Shown: positions 23,268 to 32,877, counted from the stretch's first letter. The stretch is 64,000 nucleotides of DNA from Elephas maximus indicus (GCF_024166365.1 NC_064826.1:18376001-18440000), one strand, 5' to 3'. The notes: a model not told the origin generated them from the sequence alone. Made by a program: numbers and translations.

Positions 23268-23587
23268 TAATGCATTTGTCCCCTCCCAGGGAACATTTGA
23301 TGATTTTTGGAGACATTTTTGGTTGTCACGACTGGGGAGGGTGTGTGTGTTACTGGCATCTCGTGGGTAGAGGCCAGGTATGTTGCTTAATATCCCACGA
23401 TGCACAAGACAGACCCCTCAATACAGAACTGCCGTTGTTGTTAGTTGCAGTCGAGTTGATTTCAACTCATGGCAACCCCAAGTGTGCAGAGTAGAACTGC
23501 TCCATAGGGTGTTGAAGGCTGCGGCCTTCTGGAACACAGAATCATCCAGCCCACTGTCAGGAGTGCTGAGACACCCCGATTCCAGCT
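23268..23587 (+). mobile_element. MER20 hAT element split by an AfroSINE
   Basis: The left part has 'ggagacatttttggttgtca', 'ctggcatctcgtgggtagag' and 'atcccacgatgcacaagaca'. The right part (23537-23587) resumes with 'gaatcatccagcccactgtc'. Both follow MER20, with the SINE at 23437-23536 between. Confidence 0.8.
23437..23536 (-). repeat. AfroSINE fragment
   Basis: The stretch 'tgcagtcgagttgatttcaa' to 'gaactgctccatagggtg' is the tail in reverse. The head is missing. Confidence 0.8.
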
Positions 23588-24121
23588 ACTCCCCACTGTA
23601 AGTCGCAACCATCTCACTCCACATCCTTAAATTCCTCAATTCCTCAAGTATGCTGATACTCTCCTCAGCAGCCTTTTATCAAAAAGACCCTATGACTCCA
23701 TCAATTATGAGGTGCACTGATATTTTATAAACTACAAAGTTCATAAAACATAGAAACCATGGCACAGCACTGATTTCAACACACATCTTGGCATGTGTGT
23801 CCTTCATGTTCTTCAACAGAAGCAGCACGCAGCACTCGGTGCCCTCAAAGCCACGTGGTAGGCCCTTCCTAGGTGATAATGTGGCTGCTTCCGTACAAGA
23901 TGCCATAGGATACCAGAGCCTTATCTCTTAATGCCTGAAGAATTTCAGTTGCCCTTAGCCCCAGTAAGGCCTGATAAGTAATCCTGGAAGTCCTCTTGCC
24001 TGCAGCCACTCCTGATACAAATTTTTACTTCTCAGTAGCAAAACGTACGTGTGCGCACGTGCACGCAAAGGATACAGTGGTATTGTCTAGCTTATGGAAG
24101 AGCTGGCATCACTGGACACCA

Positions 24122-25150
24122 TGTTTAGGGATACTTATTTTTTTAATTGTGTAAAACATACATAAAATTTACCATTTTAGCCATTTTTGAGTGTACAATT
24201 CATTGGTGTTAAAGTACATCCTCAATGTCGTGTGGCCATCAGTACTGTCTATTTCCAGATCTTTTTTGTCATTCCAAACATACACTTCTATGCCCATTAA
24301 AAATAACTCGTCATTATTCCCTTCCTCCAGCCTCTGGTCACCTCTATTCTACTTTCTATGAATTTGCTTTATTTATTCTAGGTACTTCATATAAGTGGAA
24401 TCGTCCAGTATTTGTCCTTTTGTGTACGGCTTCTTTCAATTAGCATAATGTTTTCGAAGTTCACCCATGCTGTACCATGTGTCAGAACTTAGTTTCTTTT
24501 TATGGCTGCATAGTATTCCGTTGTATGCATATACCAACATGGCACCTGTTTGTCTATTAATGGACACTTGAGTTATTTCCGTCTTTTGGCTATTGTGAAG
24601 AATGCTGCTCTGAGTATTGTTGTACAAGTGTGTGTTTGAGTCCCTGCTTTCAAGTCTTCGCGATATATACCTAAGATTGGAATTGCTGAGTCACAGGTAA
24701 TTTTATTTTTAATTTTTTGGGGAACTGCCAAACTGTTTTTCACAGCGGCTATGCCGTTTTTACATTCCAGTCAGCAGTGCTAAATTTCTCCAAATTCTTG
24801 CCAACACTTTTTATTTTCCATTCTCTGATGATTGTCTTCCTAGTGGATGTTGGAAAACCCTGGTGGTGTAGTGGTTCAGTACTACGGTTGCTAACCAAAA
24901 AGTTAGCAGCTTGAATCCACCAGGTGCTCTCTAGAAACTCTATGGGGCAGTTCTACTCTGTCCTGTAGGGTTGCTATGACTCGGAATCGACTTGATAGCA
25001 ATGGGTTTTTTTTTTTTGGTTTAGTGGATGTGAAGTGGTATCTCATTGTGGTTTTGATTTGCATTTCCCTAATAACTATTGGCATACATGTACTTATTGA
25101 CCATTTGTATTTCTTCTTTGGAGAACTGCCTATTCAAGTCCTTTTCCAGG
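24122..25150 (-). repeat. L1 fragment split by an AfroSINE
   Basis: Antisense L1 motifs run in order, including 'aaatttaccattttagccat', 'catataagtggaatcgtcca' and 'aagtggtatctcattgtggt'. The AfroSINE at 24851-25021 has a perfect target-site duplication. Confidence 0.88.
24851..25021 (+). repeat. AfroSINE, short form, perfect TSD
   Basis: The 10-bp word tagtggatgt occurs at 24841-24850 and 25022-25031, directly flanking a complete short-form copy with a T-rich end. Confidence 0.95.
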
Positions 25151-25151
25151 G

Positions 25152-25793
25152 CTACTTTATTTTTTTAATTTTTTGTTGTGCTTTAGGTGAAAGTTTACAG
25201 CTCAGGTTAGTTTGTCATACAGAAGTTTATGCACACATTGTTATGTGGCCCTAGTTCCTCTCCCTATAATGTGACAGCATACTCTTCCTTTCCACCCAGT
25301 ATTTCCCGAGTCCATTCAACCAGCTCCTGTTCCTTTCTGCCTTCTCGTCTCGCCCCCGGACAGGAGCTGTCCATTTAGTCTCGTGTATCTCCTTGAACTA
25401 TGAAGCATGCTCTTCACGAGTATCATTTTATGTCTTATAGTCCAGTCAAATCTTTGTCTGAAGAGTTGGCTTTGGGGATGATTTTAGTTCTGGGTTAACA
25501 GAGGGTCCAGGGGCCATGTCTTCTGGGGTTTCTCCATTCTCAGTCAGACCGTTAAGCATGGTCTCTTTACTAGAACTTTGAGTTCTGCACCCCACTTTTC
25601 TCCTGCTCGGTCAGGGACTTTCTGTTATGTTCCCTGTCAGGTCATTGGTGGTAGCTGGGTACCATCTAGTTCTTCCAGTCTCAGGTTGATGGAGTCTCTG
25701 GTTTATGTGGCCTTTTTTGTGTCTTGGGCTAGTATTTTCCATGTGGTTTTGGTGTTCTTCATTCTCCTTTGCTCCAGGTGGGTTGGGATCCAG
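25152..25793 (-). repeat. LINE 3' end with poly(A), lineage-specific
   Basis: A T-rich start leads into 'tgtgctttaggtgaaagttt'. The copy continues for over 600 bp and aligns by eye with the one at 54065-54905 (shared words include 'gggtaccatctag' and 'tcattctcctttgctcc'). Confidence 0.75.
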
Positions 25794-25955
25794 CCTAAAA
25801 CCAAACCTGTTGCTGTCGAGTCGATTCCGACTCATAGCAACCAACCCTATAGGACAGAGTAGAACTGCCCCATAGAGTTTCCAAGGAGCGCCTGGTAGAT
25901 TCAAACTGCCAACCTTTTAGGTTAGCAGACATAGCACTTAACCACTATACCACTA
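25794..25955 (-). repeat. AfroSINE, short form, perfect TSD
   Basis: The 9-bp word gggatccag at 25785-25793 recurs at 25956-25964 on the other side. The copy is nearly intact, with a small duplication 'caaccaaccc' in the tail. Confidence 0.94.
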
Positions 25956-26434
25956 GGGATCCAGGGCTGCTTCAATATCACCCATGTCAGGCTAGAGAAC
26001 TAGCTCAAAGAGACCGGTGCTGCCTACCGACGCCAAGCACCAGATGCTGCATCTCCGGCTGTGGACACTGCTGTAGCATTGCTTCACTACTGCTTGGCTT
26101 TACTGATGCTGCCATCAGCGTTTCTCACATTCACTGCCTCTTGGCTCACTGGCTGGGATGGGAGTGTTTCACTCATGACAGCTTCGTCACATGCTTTTCT
26201 CCAGTTGCAAGGGAGGCTTTAAAAGCAAATAGCTGGCATTTTCAGCTTCTGTGCAGGGAGGCAAATTCTGCTGCCACCAAGTCGTACTGGGTGGGGAATT
26301 CCCCAAACATAGAAAAATGGTGTAGATTCTGATTGACTACAAAGAATGGCAAAGGTCCACTCCATCCCTCCCTTCTGCTAAAGACAGAAACCCAGGAGTG
26401 ATTCCTGGATTCTCTCTTTCCCCTCACTTAAGTC

Positions 26435-27680
26435 CATCAGCAAGTAGTTGATTCTGTCTCCAAAATACAGCCTTGAGTCCCTCCTTAATTCATCTCTAGA
26501 CAAGAACTTAATACAACCAGCCATTATCTATTATCTGGATTACTATAGTAACCTCCTGTCTTTCCACTTTCCTGTTCTTCCTTCCAGTCCACATCCCGCA
26601 AAACAGCAGGAGTGAATTTCTTTGTAAATCACCTTATACAACTTTCTTGTTTTAAAGGCTTTGGTGGCTTCTTTTTGCACTTAGAATATAATCCAAAAGC
26701 CTTATTATGGCCTATAAGGAAGGTGATCTACCTAGGATATGATTTTAAAGATTCCTTCCTTTTTCTCTAAAAAGCATCTGGTCTACAGACTTACTGGGTA
26801 CACTGAGACCCGAAGAACCCCCCCAATCTATTGCCTGGAAATAACTTTTAAACCTTGAATGGAAACTGTCCCATGAAGTCATCTTTAAACTAAACAACAG
26901 TTTAACTCAATAAATAACATTCGCCTTGAGCATTGTGCCCTTTTAAAGAATTACCTAAATCAGATCAACATGACCACAGTAATTCTAAAGCACAGATGAG
27001 AACTCTAAGGGACACAAAATCTAAGTCAATGGTGGTGAGACAATTTGGGCAGAGAGGATATGAATGGTGACACACCTGAAGTATGTAACCACTGTCAATG
27101 ATTGTACATGTAAAAGTGTTGAATGGTTGTATGTTTTGTTGTGTATATTTTCACACAATGGCGTACACAAAAAGTCTGGTTTGGACAATAAGTTACTGTC
27201 ATTTTTCCTAGAAGGTCACCCGTTTTCTGCACCCTGATACCTCCCCCACACTCACTAAGCTCCCTTCATATGTACCTTCTCTTTGTTCCTTTTCCTACTT
27301 TGGAGCCTTCGTTGGTCCCATCCTTTGTGCCTGGTACACTTTATTCCTTGCATCCTTCACACAGCTTTCTCCTTCCCCTCCCTCAAGTCTTAGCTTGTCA
27401 TCTCCGAAATGCTTTTCTTTGCATCTCTATCTAAATAGTCTCTCTCCTCCTCTTTCCTCTATATCATTTCCTTGATAATACGCACCACAATTTGACATTT
27501 AATTGCTCTGTCCACGTGTTTAGTGTCTGTCTGCCTCCTAGAATGTAAGCTCCACAAGAGAATGTAAGCTCCATGAAGGTAGGGATTAGATCTGTCTTGC
27601 ATCCCCAGGTCCCGACTGTCACATACCTGTCACATAAAGGCTCCCTTGGTACGTGTTTTGTTGAGTTAATGCATAAAAGG
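26435..27680 (+). repeat. L2 LINE 3' region, interrupted
   Basis: The left part (26435-26745) includes 'aagtccatcagcaagtagtt', 'taacctcctgtctttccact' and 'cttagaatataatccaaaag'. The right part (27185-27680) includes 'tagaatgtaagctccacaag', a direct repeat of that phrase, and 'ttgagttaatgcataaa'. The 440-bp insert between is AT-rich, and I could not name it. Confidence 0.7.
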
Positions 27681-27845
27681 CCTTCCTTCCATGACTCCTG
27701 ACAAGGTTAAGTTACCATGCTGAACGCACCCAAAGCATGCTGTGCTTTTTCTTCCTTAGCGCTTCTTGCAATTAACTGTACTTAAACAATAATTAATATA
27801 ATTGCAATGTATTCCCAGCTTCTCCTTCTGGACTGTAACTTCCAT

Positions 27846-27961
27846 GAGAACTGAGACCATGCTTAGAGCAGGGCCCATATAGTTCAGTGCGCACATGTTT
27901 GCTGAGAACGGAGCCAAGCTTAGTGCGGCGCCTGTGTAGTTCAGTGCGCATGCGTGTGTTG
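27846..27961. repeat. Tandem duplication, 58 bp x 2
   Basis: Two units starting 'gagaactgag' (27846) and 'gagaacggag' (27904) share 'tagttcagtgcgca' near their ends. The duplication lies about 300 bp upstream of PODXL exon 2. Confidence 0.75.
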
Positions 27962-28253
27962 GCTCTTCTGCCATGCCGTGTAGGAGCTGGGGAGGGAGAG
28001 GCAGAGGTGATTTTGGTGGCCTGGTTCTGTGGTAGTATATTCAAAAACGTGAGGAAGCTTCCTTGACCTTCCGTGCTTCACTCTCAGCCTCCCTCCTAGA
28101 AGTGCTTTGAGCCTTGAAAAATCTGGCCTTTGGTGAGCCAAATGGCGAGGAGTGGGAGCCCGACCTCTGAGTTCTCGGGAAGAGTGGGACAGGTGTGGAG
28201 GAAACGCTTGTAGCTAACACCCTAACCCGATTCTGTGTTGTCTTTGTGAACAG

Positions 28254-29138
28254 CAGAGGCGGCCAGTGAAACCTCCCCTGTGCGTCAAACCCCAGCCTCA
28301 GCCTCAGCCTCAGCCTCAGCCCCAGCCCCAGCCCCAGCTAATCAACAAGGGACTCTTACAACACCCAGTACTACAATGGGGTCTCCAGCCTTAGACGTGG
28401 GAAAACCGGGTGCCATGACTCCAGATCTCCAGGCAACCCCGGGTACCACGACTCCGACTACAAGCCAGGGAACCCCGGGTACCACGATTCCAACTACAGG
28501 CCAGGGAATCCCGGGTACCACGATTCCAACTACAGGCCAGGGAACCCCGGGTACCACAACTTCAGCTGCAGGCCAGGGATACCTGGGTACCACAACTCCA
28601 GATCCTGGCCAGGGACACCCGAGTACCACGACTCCAGCTCCTGGCCAGGGACACCCGAGTACCACGACTCCAGCTTCAGACCAGAACTCGGGTACCACGA
28701 CTCCAGCTCCGGGCCAGGGAAACCGAGATACAGGTCCCAGTGACCAGACCACAGTGGTGACTCCACGCCCAGACAGCCCTCCTGCGGTTGACTCAGATGG
28801 CTCTACACAGTCAGGACCCATCACCCCACCTGAGAATAAAACCACAGGCAGCCAGAACGTAGCCAAAGATGCAGATCAATCTGGAGGCACAAGTAAGCAG
28901 GACGTTACCACAGCCTGTGGGACTCCTGGTGAAACAACTCAGGTGGCCTGTCAATCTCCAAGTCAAGATAGCGCCTCGAAAACCACACCTGCTATTAATC
29001 CCCAGCCATCTGGGAGCTCTGTTACTTCGAAGCCCCGAGGGAGCACAACCGAAAAACAATCCACAAATGCCCCAGTTCCAGGCTCAGGCCCTGTGGATAG
29101 TCCCACCGTCACAGCTCCGGTGACAGCTGCCACACCAA
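28254..29138 (+). CDS. PODXL: PODXL exon 2, mucin stalk of podocalyxin
   Basis: This exon encodes the extracellular Thr/Ser/Pro-rich stalk of podocalyxin, the heavily O-glycosylated and sialylated part of an anti-adhesive surface mucin of podocytes and endothelium. The acceptor ends ...gaacag before 28254 and the donor gtaagt is at 29139. The exon enters and leaves in phase 1. The translation begins (x)EAASETSPVRQTP, passes through an (AS)4(AP)3 run, then eight 12-residue repeats, and holds one NKT N-glycosylation site. Two cysteines (28916 and 28949) are unusual in a mucin stalk. Mucin exons diverge fast, so the identity comes mainly from the exons that follow. The frame stays open past the donor for 53 bases. 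Confidence 0.92.
28293..28340 (+). repeat. PODXL: Coding hexamer microsatellite (CAGCCT/CAGCCC)7
   Basis: Four CAGCCT units and three CAGCCC units in frame encode alternating Ala-Ser and then Ala-Pro. Because the unit is 6 bp, length changes keep the frame. Confidence 0.93.
28436..28720 (+). repeat. PODXL: Coding minisatellite, 36 bp x 8, in PODXL exon 2
   Basis: Eight units encode variants of TPGTTTPTTGQG: starts at 28436, 28472, 28508, 28544, 28580, 28616, 28652 (33 bp) and 28685. GGTACCAC recurs in the first units and GAGTACCAC in later ones. The repeat multiplies Thr clusters, which are O-glycan acceptors. Confidence 0.95.
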
Positions 29139-29417
29139 GTAAGTCATGCCTTCTTCTTCTTTTTTTTTTCCAAGCAAGAAGGAACTTTTAAAAGCTCATA
29201 TTTAATGTAATTGCTCCACTGGAAGATAGAGATTTATGCTGAGGGTTAAACAATACGAATACACTTCACCTTCATTCAGACTTTGTTTCCCATTTCAATG
29301 ATGAGCAGGGGCCCCGCGCTGTGTGCTCTGATGAGGGCTCAACGGTGTTGCCCACTTTAGCACATAAACCAGCCAACAGTCTATTCGTGGTAAGACTCTG
29401 GGTGCTTGTGGTACTTG

Positions 29418-29756
29418 GTTGTTGTTAGGTGCTGTCGAGTCAAGCCTGACTTAGACAACCCCACGCATAACAGAACAAAGCACTGGCCGGTCCTGCACCA
29501 TCCCCGTGATCGGTTGTGGGCTGGACTGTTGTGATCCACAGGGTTTTCATCAGCTGATTTTTAGAAGTAGATTGCCAGGCCTTTCTTCCTAGTCCATTTT
29601 AATCTGGCAGCTCTGCTGAAACCTGTTCAGCATCATAGCAACACACAAGCCTCCACTGACGGCTGGTGGCGGCCCGTGAGGTGCAGTGGCCGGGAACTGA
29701 ACCTGGGTCTCCTGCATGGCGGGTGAGAATTCTCCCACTGAACCACCACTGCCCCC
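29418..29756 (-). repeat. Long SINE with tRNA-Gly-like head
   Basis: The left end is an RTE-like 3' tail ('gttgttaggtgctgtcgagt' through 'ccggtcctgcaccatcc'). The centre matches the RTE 5' end ('gcagctctgctgaaacctgt'). The right end in reverse is 'ggttcagtgggagaattctc', a tRNA-Gly-like head. Confidence 0.82.
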
Positions 29757-30034
29757 GATGATAGAACTCTAGAACAATATTTCTCTAAGAAATTTGACAG
29801 CCATCCACGATAAGATACATTTTGATTTTATCTCATGATCCAGGACACACACACCCCACACTTGGACCACACTCATAACTGAAAGAAAAGTTTCCCAGAA
29901 ACAGGACTTAAACCTTCACTCTACGTGATGCACCCTGATATTTTCTATTTTATTCCATCTCCTTTTTTCAAGTGCTGATCGTAACTCAGTGAATTATTTT
30001 TAAAAACTGCTGATGGGCCATGAGCTTCAAGAGC

Positions 30035-30150
30035 ACGTCCCAGCTGAGATCTGTTGAATTAGCATTTTTGGGCATGAGCCTGAGAGCCTGCATTTTTTCA
30101 GGCCCTCCAGGTAATTTTGATGCATCTTGAAGTGAACAGAGGGCTGCACT
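30035..30150 (+). mobile_element. MER5A-type fragment
   Basis: 'gcattttttcaggccctcca' and 'ggtaattttgatgcatcttg' follow the second half of MER5A. Confidence 0.6.
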
Positions 30151-30478
30151 AGAAGGAGTCCCTGGGGGGTCCCTGCCTCCCTGAGTGGCCCATCCGCCCA
30201 TGTGTCAGATTTGACTCTTGGCCACTTCTTCCTCCACTTAAACAAAATTCCTCTGCTTTCACCTTCATTAGGGCAGCTCCAAGGGCTTGAGGGGGGCAGG
30301 TCCAGCAGTCACCCCTCTTCCCGTGTCCAGTCTTCTCTCTTCTCTCCTTTCACCCATCACAAGGCCTTCTGCCCCCAGCCAGCCCCTCGTAGGATAGAAC
30401 ACTTTGGAGACACTGCCATCTTATTCCAGAGGAGCGGGGGAGTGCTTGTTCTCTCCTCTTTCCATACCACCATCATGT

Positions 30479-30655
30479 TCAGCTGCTAACCAAAAGGTTG
30501 GAGGCTTGAGTCCACCCAGAGGCACCTCAGAAGAAAGGCCTGGAGATTTCCTTCCCCCAAAATCAGCCATTGAAAACCCCATGGGGCTCAGTTCTACTCT
30601 TACTACGTGGGGTTGCCATGAGTAGGAATGGACTCAGAGGCAACTATTACTGGCG
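30479..30655 (+). repeat. AfroSINE, GCCTGG-block form, 5' truncated
   Basis: It starts in the head at 'cagctgctaaccaaaagg', then the block 'aagaaaggcctggagatttc' and the tail 'ggggttgccatgagtagg'. Confidence 0.88.
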
Positions 30656-30724
30656 CTAGAAGAGGGTGGCAGCATCCTGCCGTACGTACCGTACCAGCTG
30701 GGCTCTGAGCTGGATTCCCATCCA

Positions 30725-30945
30725 AACCTGGACTCAAATCCCTGCTTTGCCACTTGTTGCCATGTGGCCTTGGGCAAATCCTGTAGCCTCTCTGAACCTC
30801 AGTCTCCTCGTCTCTAAGAAAGGAGTGTCATTGTGAGGATTAAATGAGAAAGCACATCTGCGGCCTGAGCTCAGCCGAGGGCATCGAGTAAGTGCTCAGT
30901 GGTGGTGGTCGATGTCCTCATCGTTGTCATCATCATTGTTACTTC
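30725..30945 (+). repeat. MIR SINE
   Basis: Near-complete MIR: 'tgctttgccacttgttgcca', 'gccttgggcaaatcctgtag', 'gtgaggattaaatgag', 'cgagtaagtgctcagt'. Confidence 0.85.
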
Positions 30946-31168
30946 CTTTGCCCGGTTCTCACAGTGGCTGTCCAGGCTGACCTAGCCTGTCCTATATGAC
31001 AGGAACCCACATCTTCGATTCTGCGTCTCCTTCCTAATAGCCTGCTCATTGCAGCTTGTCTTGGTGGGGATAAGACTGAAGAGCAGAGAGAACAGCTAGA
31101 AGGAGAACAGACTGTCCGCTTCTCTCTAGGCGACTACTCGTCTCTTCTCACAGCCTTTTTCTTCCCAG

Positions 31169-31356
31169 TCTCAGATTTGTCAGCCACCATTGGAGGAGGG
31201 AAACCGGCCCCGGAGACCTCTACTTCCATGGCACCGCAGCCAGCAAGCCCCTTGCCAGGCCCCACAGGAATACCCAGCTCCAGCCCGAAGCCAACTACGA
31301 CTGCCCCCCAAGGGTCCACCACCTATTCACCCACCTCAGCTCTTGGGAGTCACAAG
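31169..31356 (+). CDS. PODXL: PODXL exon 3, membrane-proximal stalk
   Basis: The exon continues the Ser/Thr/Pro-rich stalk. The acceptor is cttcccag before 31169 and the donor is gtaatt at 31357. It starts in phase 1 (its first two bases complete an Ile codon begun by the last base of exon 2) and ends in phase 0 with SALGSHK. It is 188 bp, so skipping it would break the frame. It has no cysteines, so it belongs with the mucin part and not the globular domain. Confidence 0.9.
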
Positions 31357-31670
31357 GTAATTCCGGCAAGGGTGGGACGGACTAGTGGGCTCCAGGAAGG
31401 GCACATCTGTTCCTCCCTCCATCCAGGCCCCTTGCCAGGACCGTAGGAGCAGGGTTCCCTTCACTGCTCCCCTACCCCAGCCCCGGCTTTGCTGGCTCTG
31501 CCTTAGACCACTGGACAGCCAGGGGCCTTCCTGGCTTTGAAACTGGCCCAGCCCCGCCTCTGCTGCCCTGAACGTCTTTCTTTCAGTTTCACCCTCCCAG
31601 GGGGAGGGACGAGTCAAAGACAGGTCTTGCCAGGTTGAGCCCGAACCCTGACTCCAGTGGCTTCTTTCAG

Positions 31671-31742
31671 GTAAAGTGTGAGGCCCCCGAAAAGCCCAAT
31701 GAGAAGATGCTCGTCCTGAACCTCACCAAGGCCAGCCCCTGT
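31671..31742 (+). CDS. PODXL: PODXL exon 4, start of cysteine domain
   Basis: This 72-bp exon (phase 0-0) encodes 24 residues, VKCEAPEKPN... to ...TKASPC, with two cysteines and the N-glycosylation sequon NLT. These match the start of the globular disulphide domain of podocalyxin, where the family has four conserved cysteines. The acceptor is cttctttcag and the donor gtgagt. Exon skipping would keep the frame but remove two of the four cysteines. Confidence 0.95.
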
Positions 31743-32169
31743 GTGAGTACCTCCTGAACTGGTGCCGCCTTTGCTCCCCGAAGGCAGCTCCACAGCAGGG
31801 CTGAGGAAGGTGTAGGGGGATAAGGTGTCTCTTCTAAAAAGGGGGTGAGAGGTGTGTTCACTGTCCTGCCCTTGTTTCTTCCTGGTGGGGAGGCCCCTTC
31901 CCAGCAGCTGGAGTGACAACGTGAGGTTCCGGCTCCTCCAACCAGGGTTACTCATGGGGCCACTGCAGGGCCAGAAAGAGCACCCAGGCAGTCTCCTCGC
32001 GTTCACCGTATACCTACTCCGTGGTCTGGGAGACCCTCATCCTAGTTCAGGGTGTGACTTCGGCAAATCTCCTTGCACTTGAGAGGCTTTGACTGAAAAT
32101 GAGAGGCTAACAGCCTGTGGTTTTAGGTTTCCTGGCCCAGGTGTTAGCCGACAGCCTCCCAGAAGACCA

Positions 32170-32333
32170 AACCAAAACCAAACCCAGTGCCATCGAGTCG
32201 ATTCCGACTCATAGCAACCCTATAGGACACAGTAGAACTGCCCCATAGAGTTTCCAAGGAGTACCTGGTGGACTTGAACTGCCGACCCTTTGGCTACCAG
32301 CCGTAGCACTTAACCACTACGCCACCTGGGTTT
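32170..32333 (-). repeat. AfroSINE, short form, perfect TSD
   Basis: The 15-bp word cctcccagaagacca flanks the copy at 32155-32169 and 32334-32348. The head and tail are close to the short-form consensus, suggesting a fairly young insertion. Confidence 0.95.
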
Positions 32334-32411
32334 CCTCCCAGAAGACCAGGTGGAGGGAATTTCCCGCTAACCTGAGAAGTCTGGGAGAGAATGGGGCCGG
32401 GTAATTCTGAG

Positions 32412-32628
32412 TGGAGTTTCTGGTGGTGTGGAACAGTTAACATGCTTGGCTGCTGACAGAAAAGGCTGGCTATTGGAGTCCACCCAGAGGCACCCTAGAA
32501 AAAAGGCCTGGCAGTCTACTTCCAAAAAACCAGCCATTGACAATCCTATGGAGCACAGTTCTACTCTGACACACATGAGGTCACCATGAATCGGAATCGA
32601 CTCGAAGCCAACTGTTTTTTTTTTTCCC
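32412..32628 (+). repeat. AfroSINE, GCCTGG-block form
   Basis: The head is 'gtttctggtggtgtggaacag', and the block is 'aaaaaaggcctggcagtcta'. The tail ends in a run of T. Confidence 0.88.
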
Positions 32629-32877
32629 TGGAGCACAAGGGAATCATAGCCAACAGTTGTTCTTCTGCTCTGGATGGTGTGTGTGTGTGCAGGTACATTT
32701 GTATGAGAGAGGGGGCAGGGAGCGCACCAGCCTTCATTCTACCCAGGCTCAGGAGAAGAAGGGCTGTACTCTGGGGGTGCACCATGCATGGAAATAGTTG
32801 GGAGCCCTGGAGTGCAGGTCATGGATGGCTCACTGCTGCCCTCTCCTGGTCAGTGTTTATTTTTGCAGCTACCACTG

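Larger units (their letters stand above)
1..28253 (+). other. PODXL: PODXL intron 1, 3' part (exon 1 outside window)
   Basis: This stretch has no exon I can support. It lies upstream of a clear splice acceptor at 28253, and PODXL in other mammals has a long first intron, so I read it as intron 1. It is a patchwork of AfroSINE, L1, L2, MIR, RTE and DNA-transposon copies listed separately. Stretches where I recognise nothing firm are about 850-1965, 2170-2545, 4560-5630, 6090-6765, 7170-7895, 8112-8400, 9190-10170, 10456-10955, 12480-13125, 13485-13990, 14120-15000, 15080-15915, 16125-16405, 16600-17060, 21600-22045, 22645-23090, 23590-24120, 25965-26435, 26745-27185 and 27680-27845. I see no CpG-island promoter or signal-peptide exon. 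The intron assignment is an inference. Confidence 0.75.
29139..31168 (+). other. PODXL: PODXL intron 2
   Basis: This 2,030-bp intron holds a tRNA-Gly-headed SINE (29418-29756), a MER5A fragment, an AfroSINE (30479-30655) and a MIR (30725-30945). Known PODXL genes have a small alternative exon in this position in one isoform; I could not find a convincing phase 1-1 counterpart. Confidence 0.8.

Noticed and set aside
28436..28720. CRISPR-like array
   Set aside because: The repeats are contiguous with no spacers, lie in frame in a mammalian exon, and encode mucin repeats.
28342..28866. 174-codon open frame antisense to PODXL exon 2
   Set aside because: It is the reverse of the coding minisatellite; its regular VVVPGVPW pattern follows from the sense repeat.
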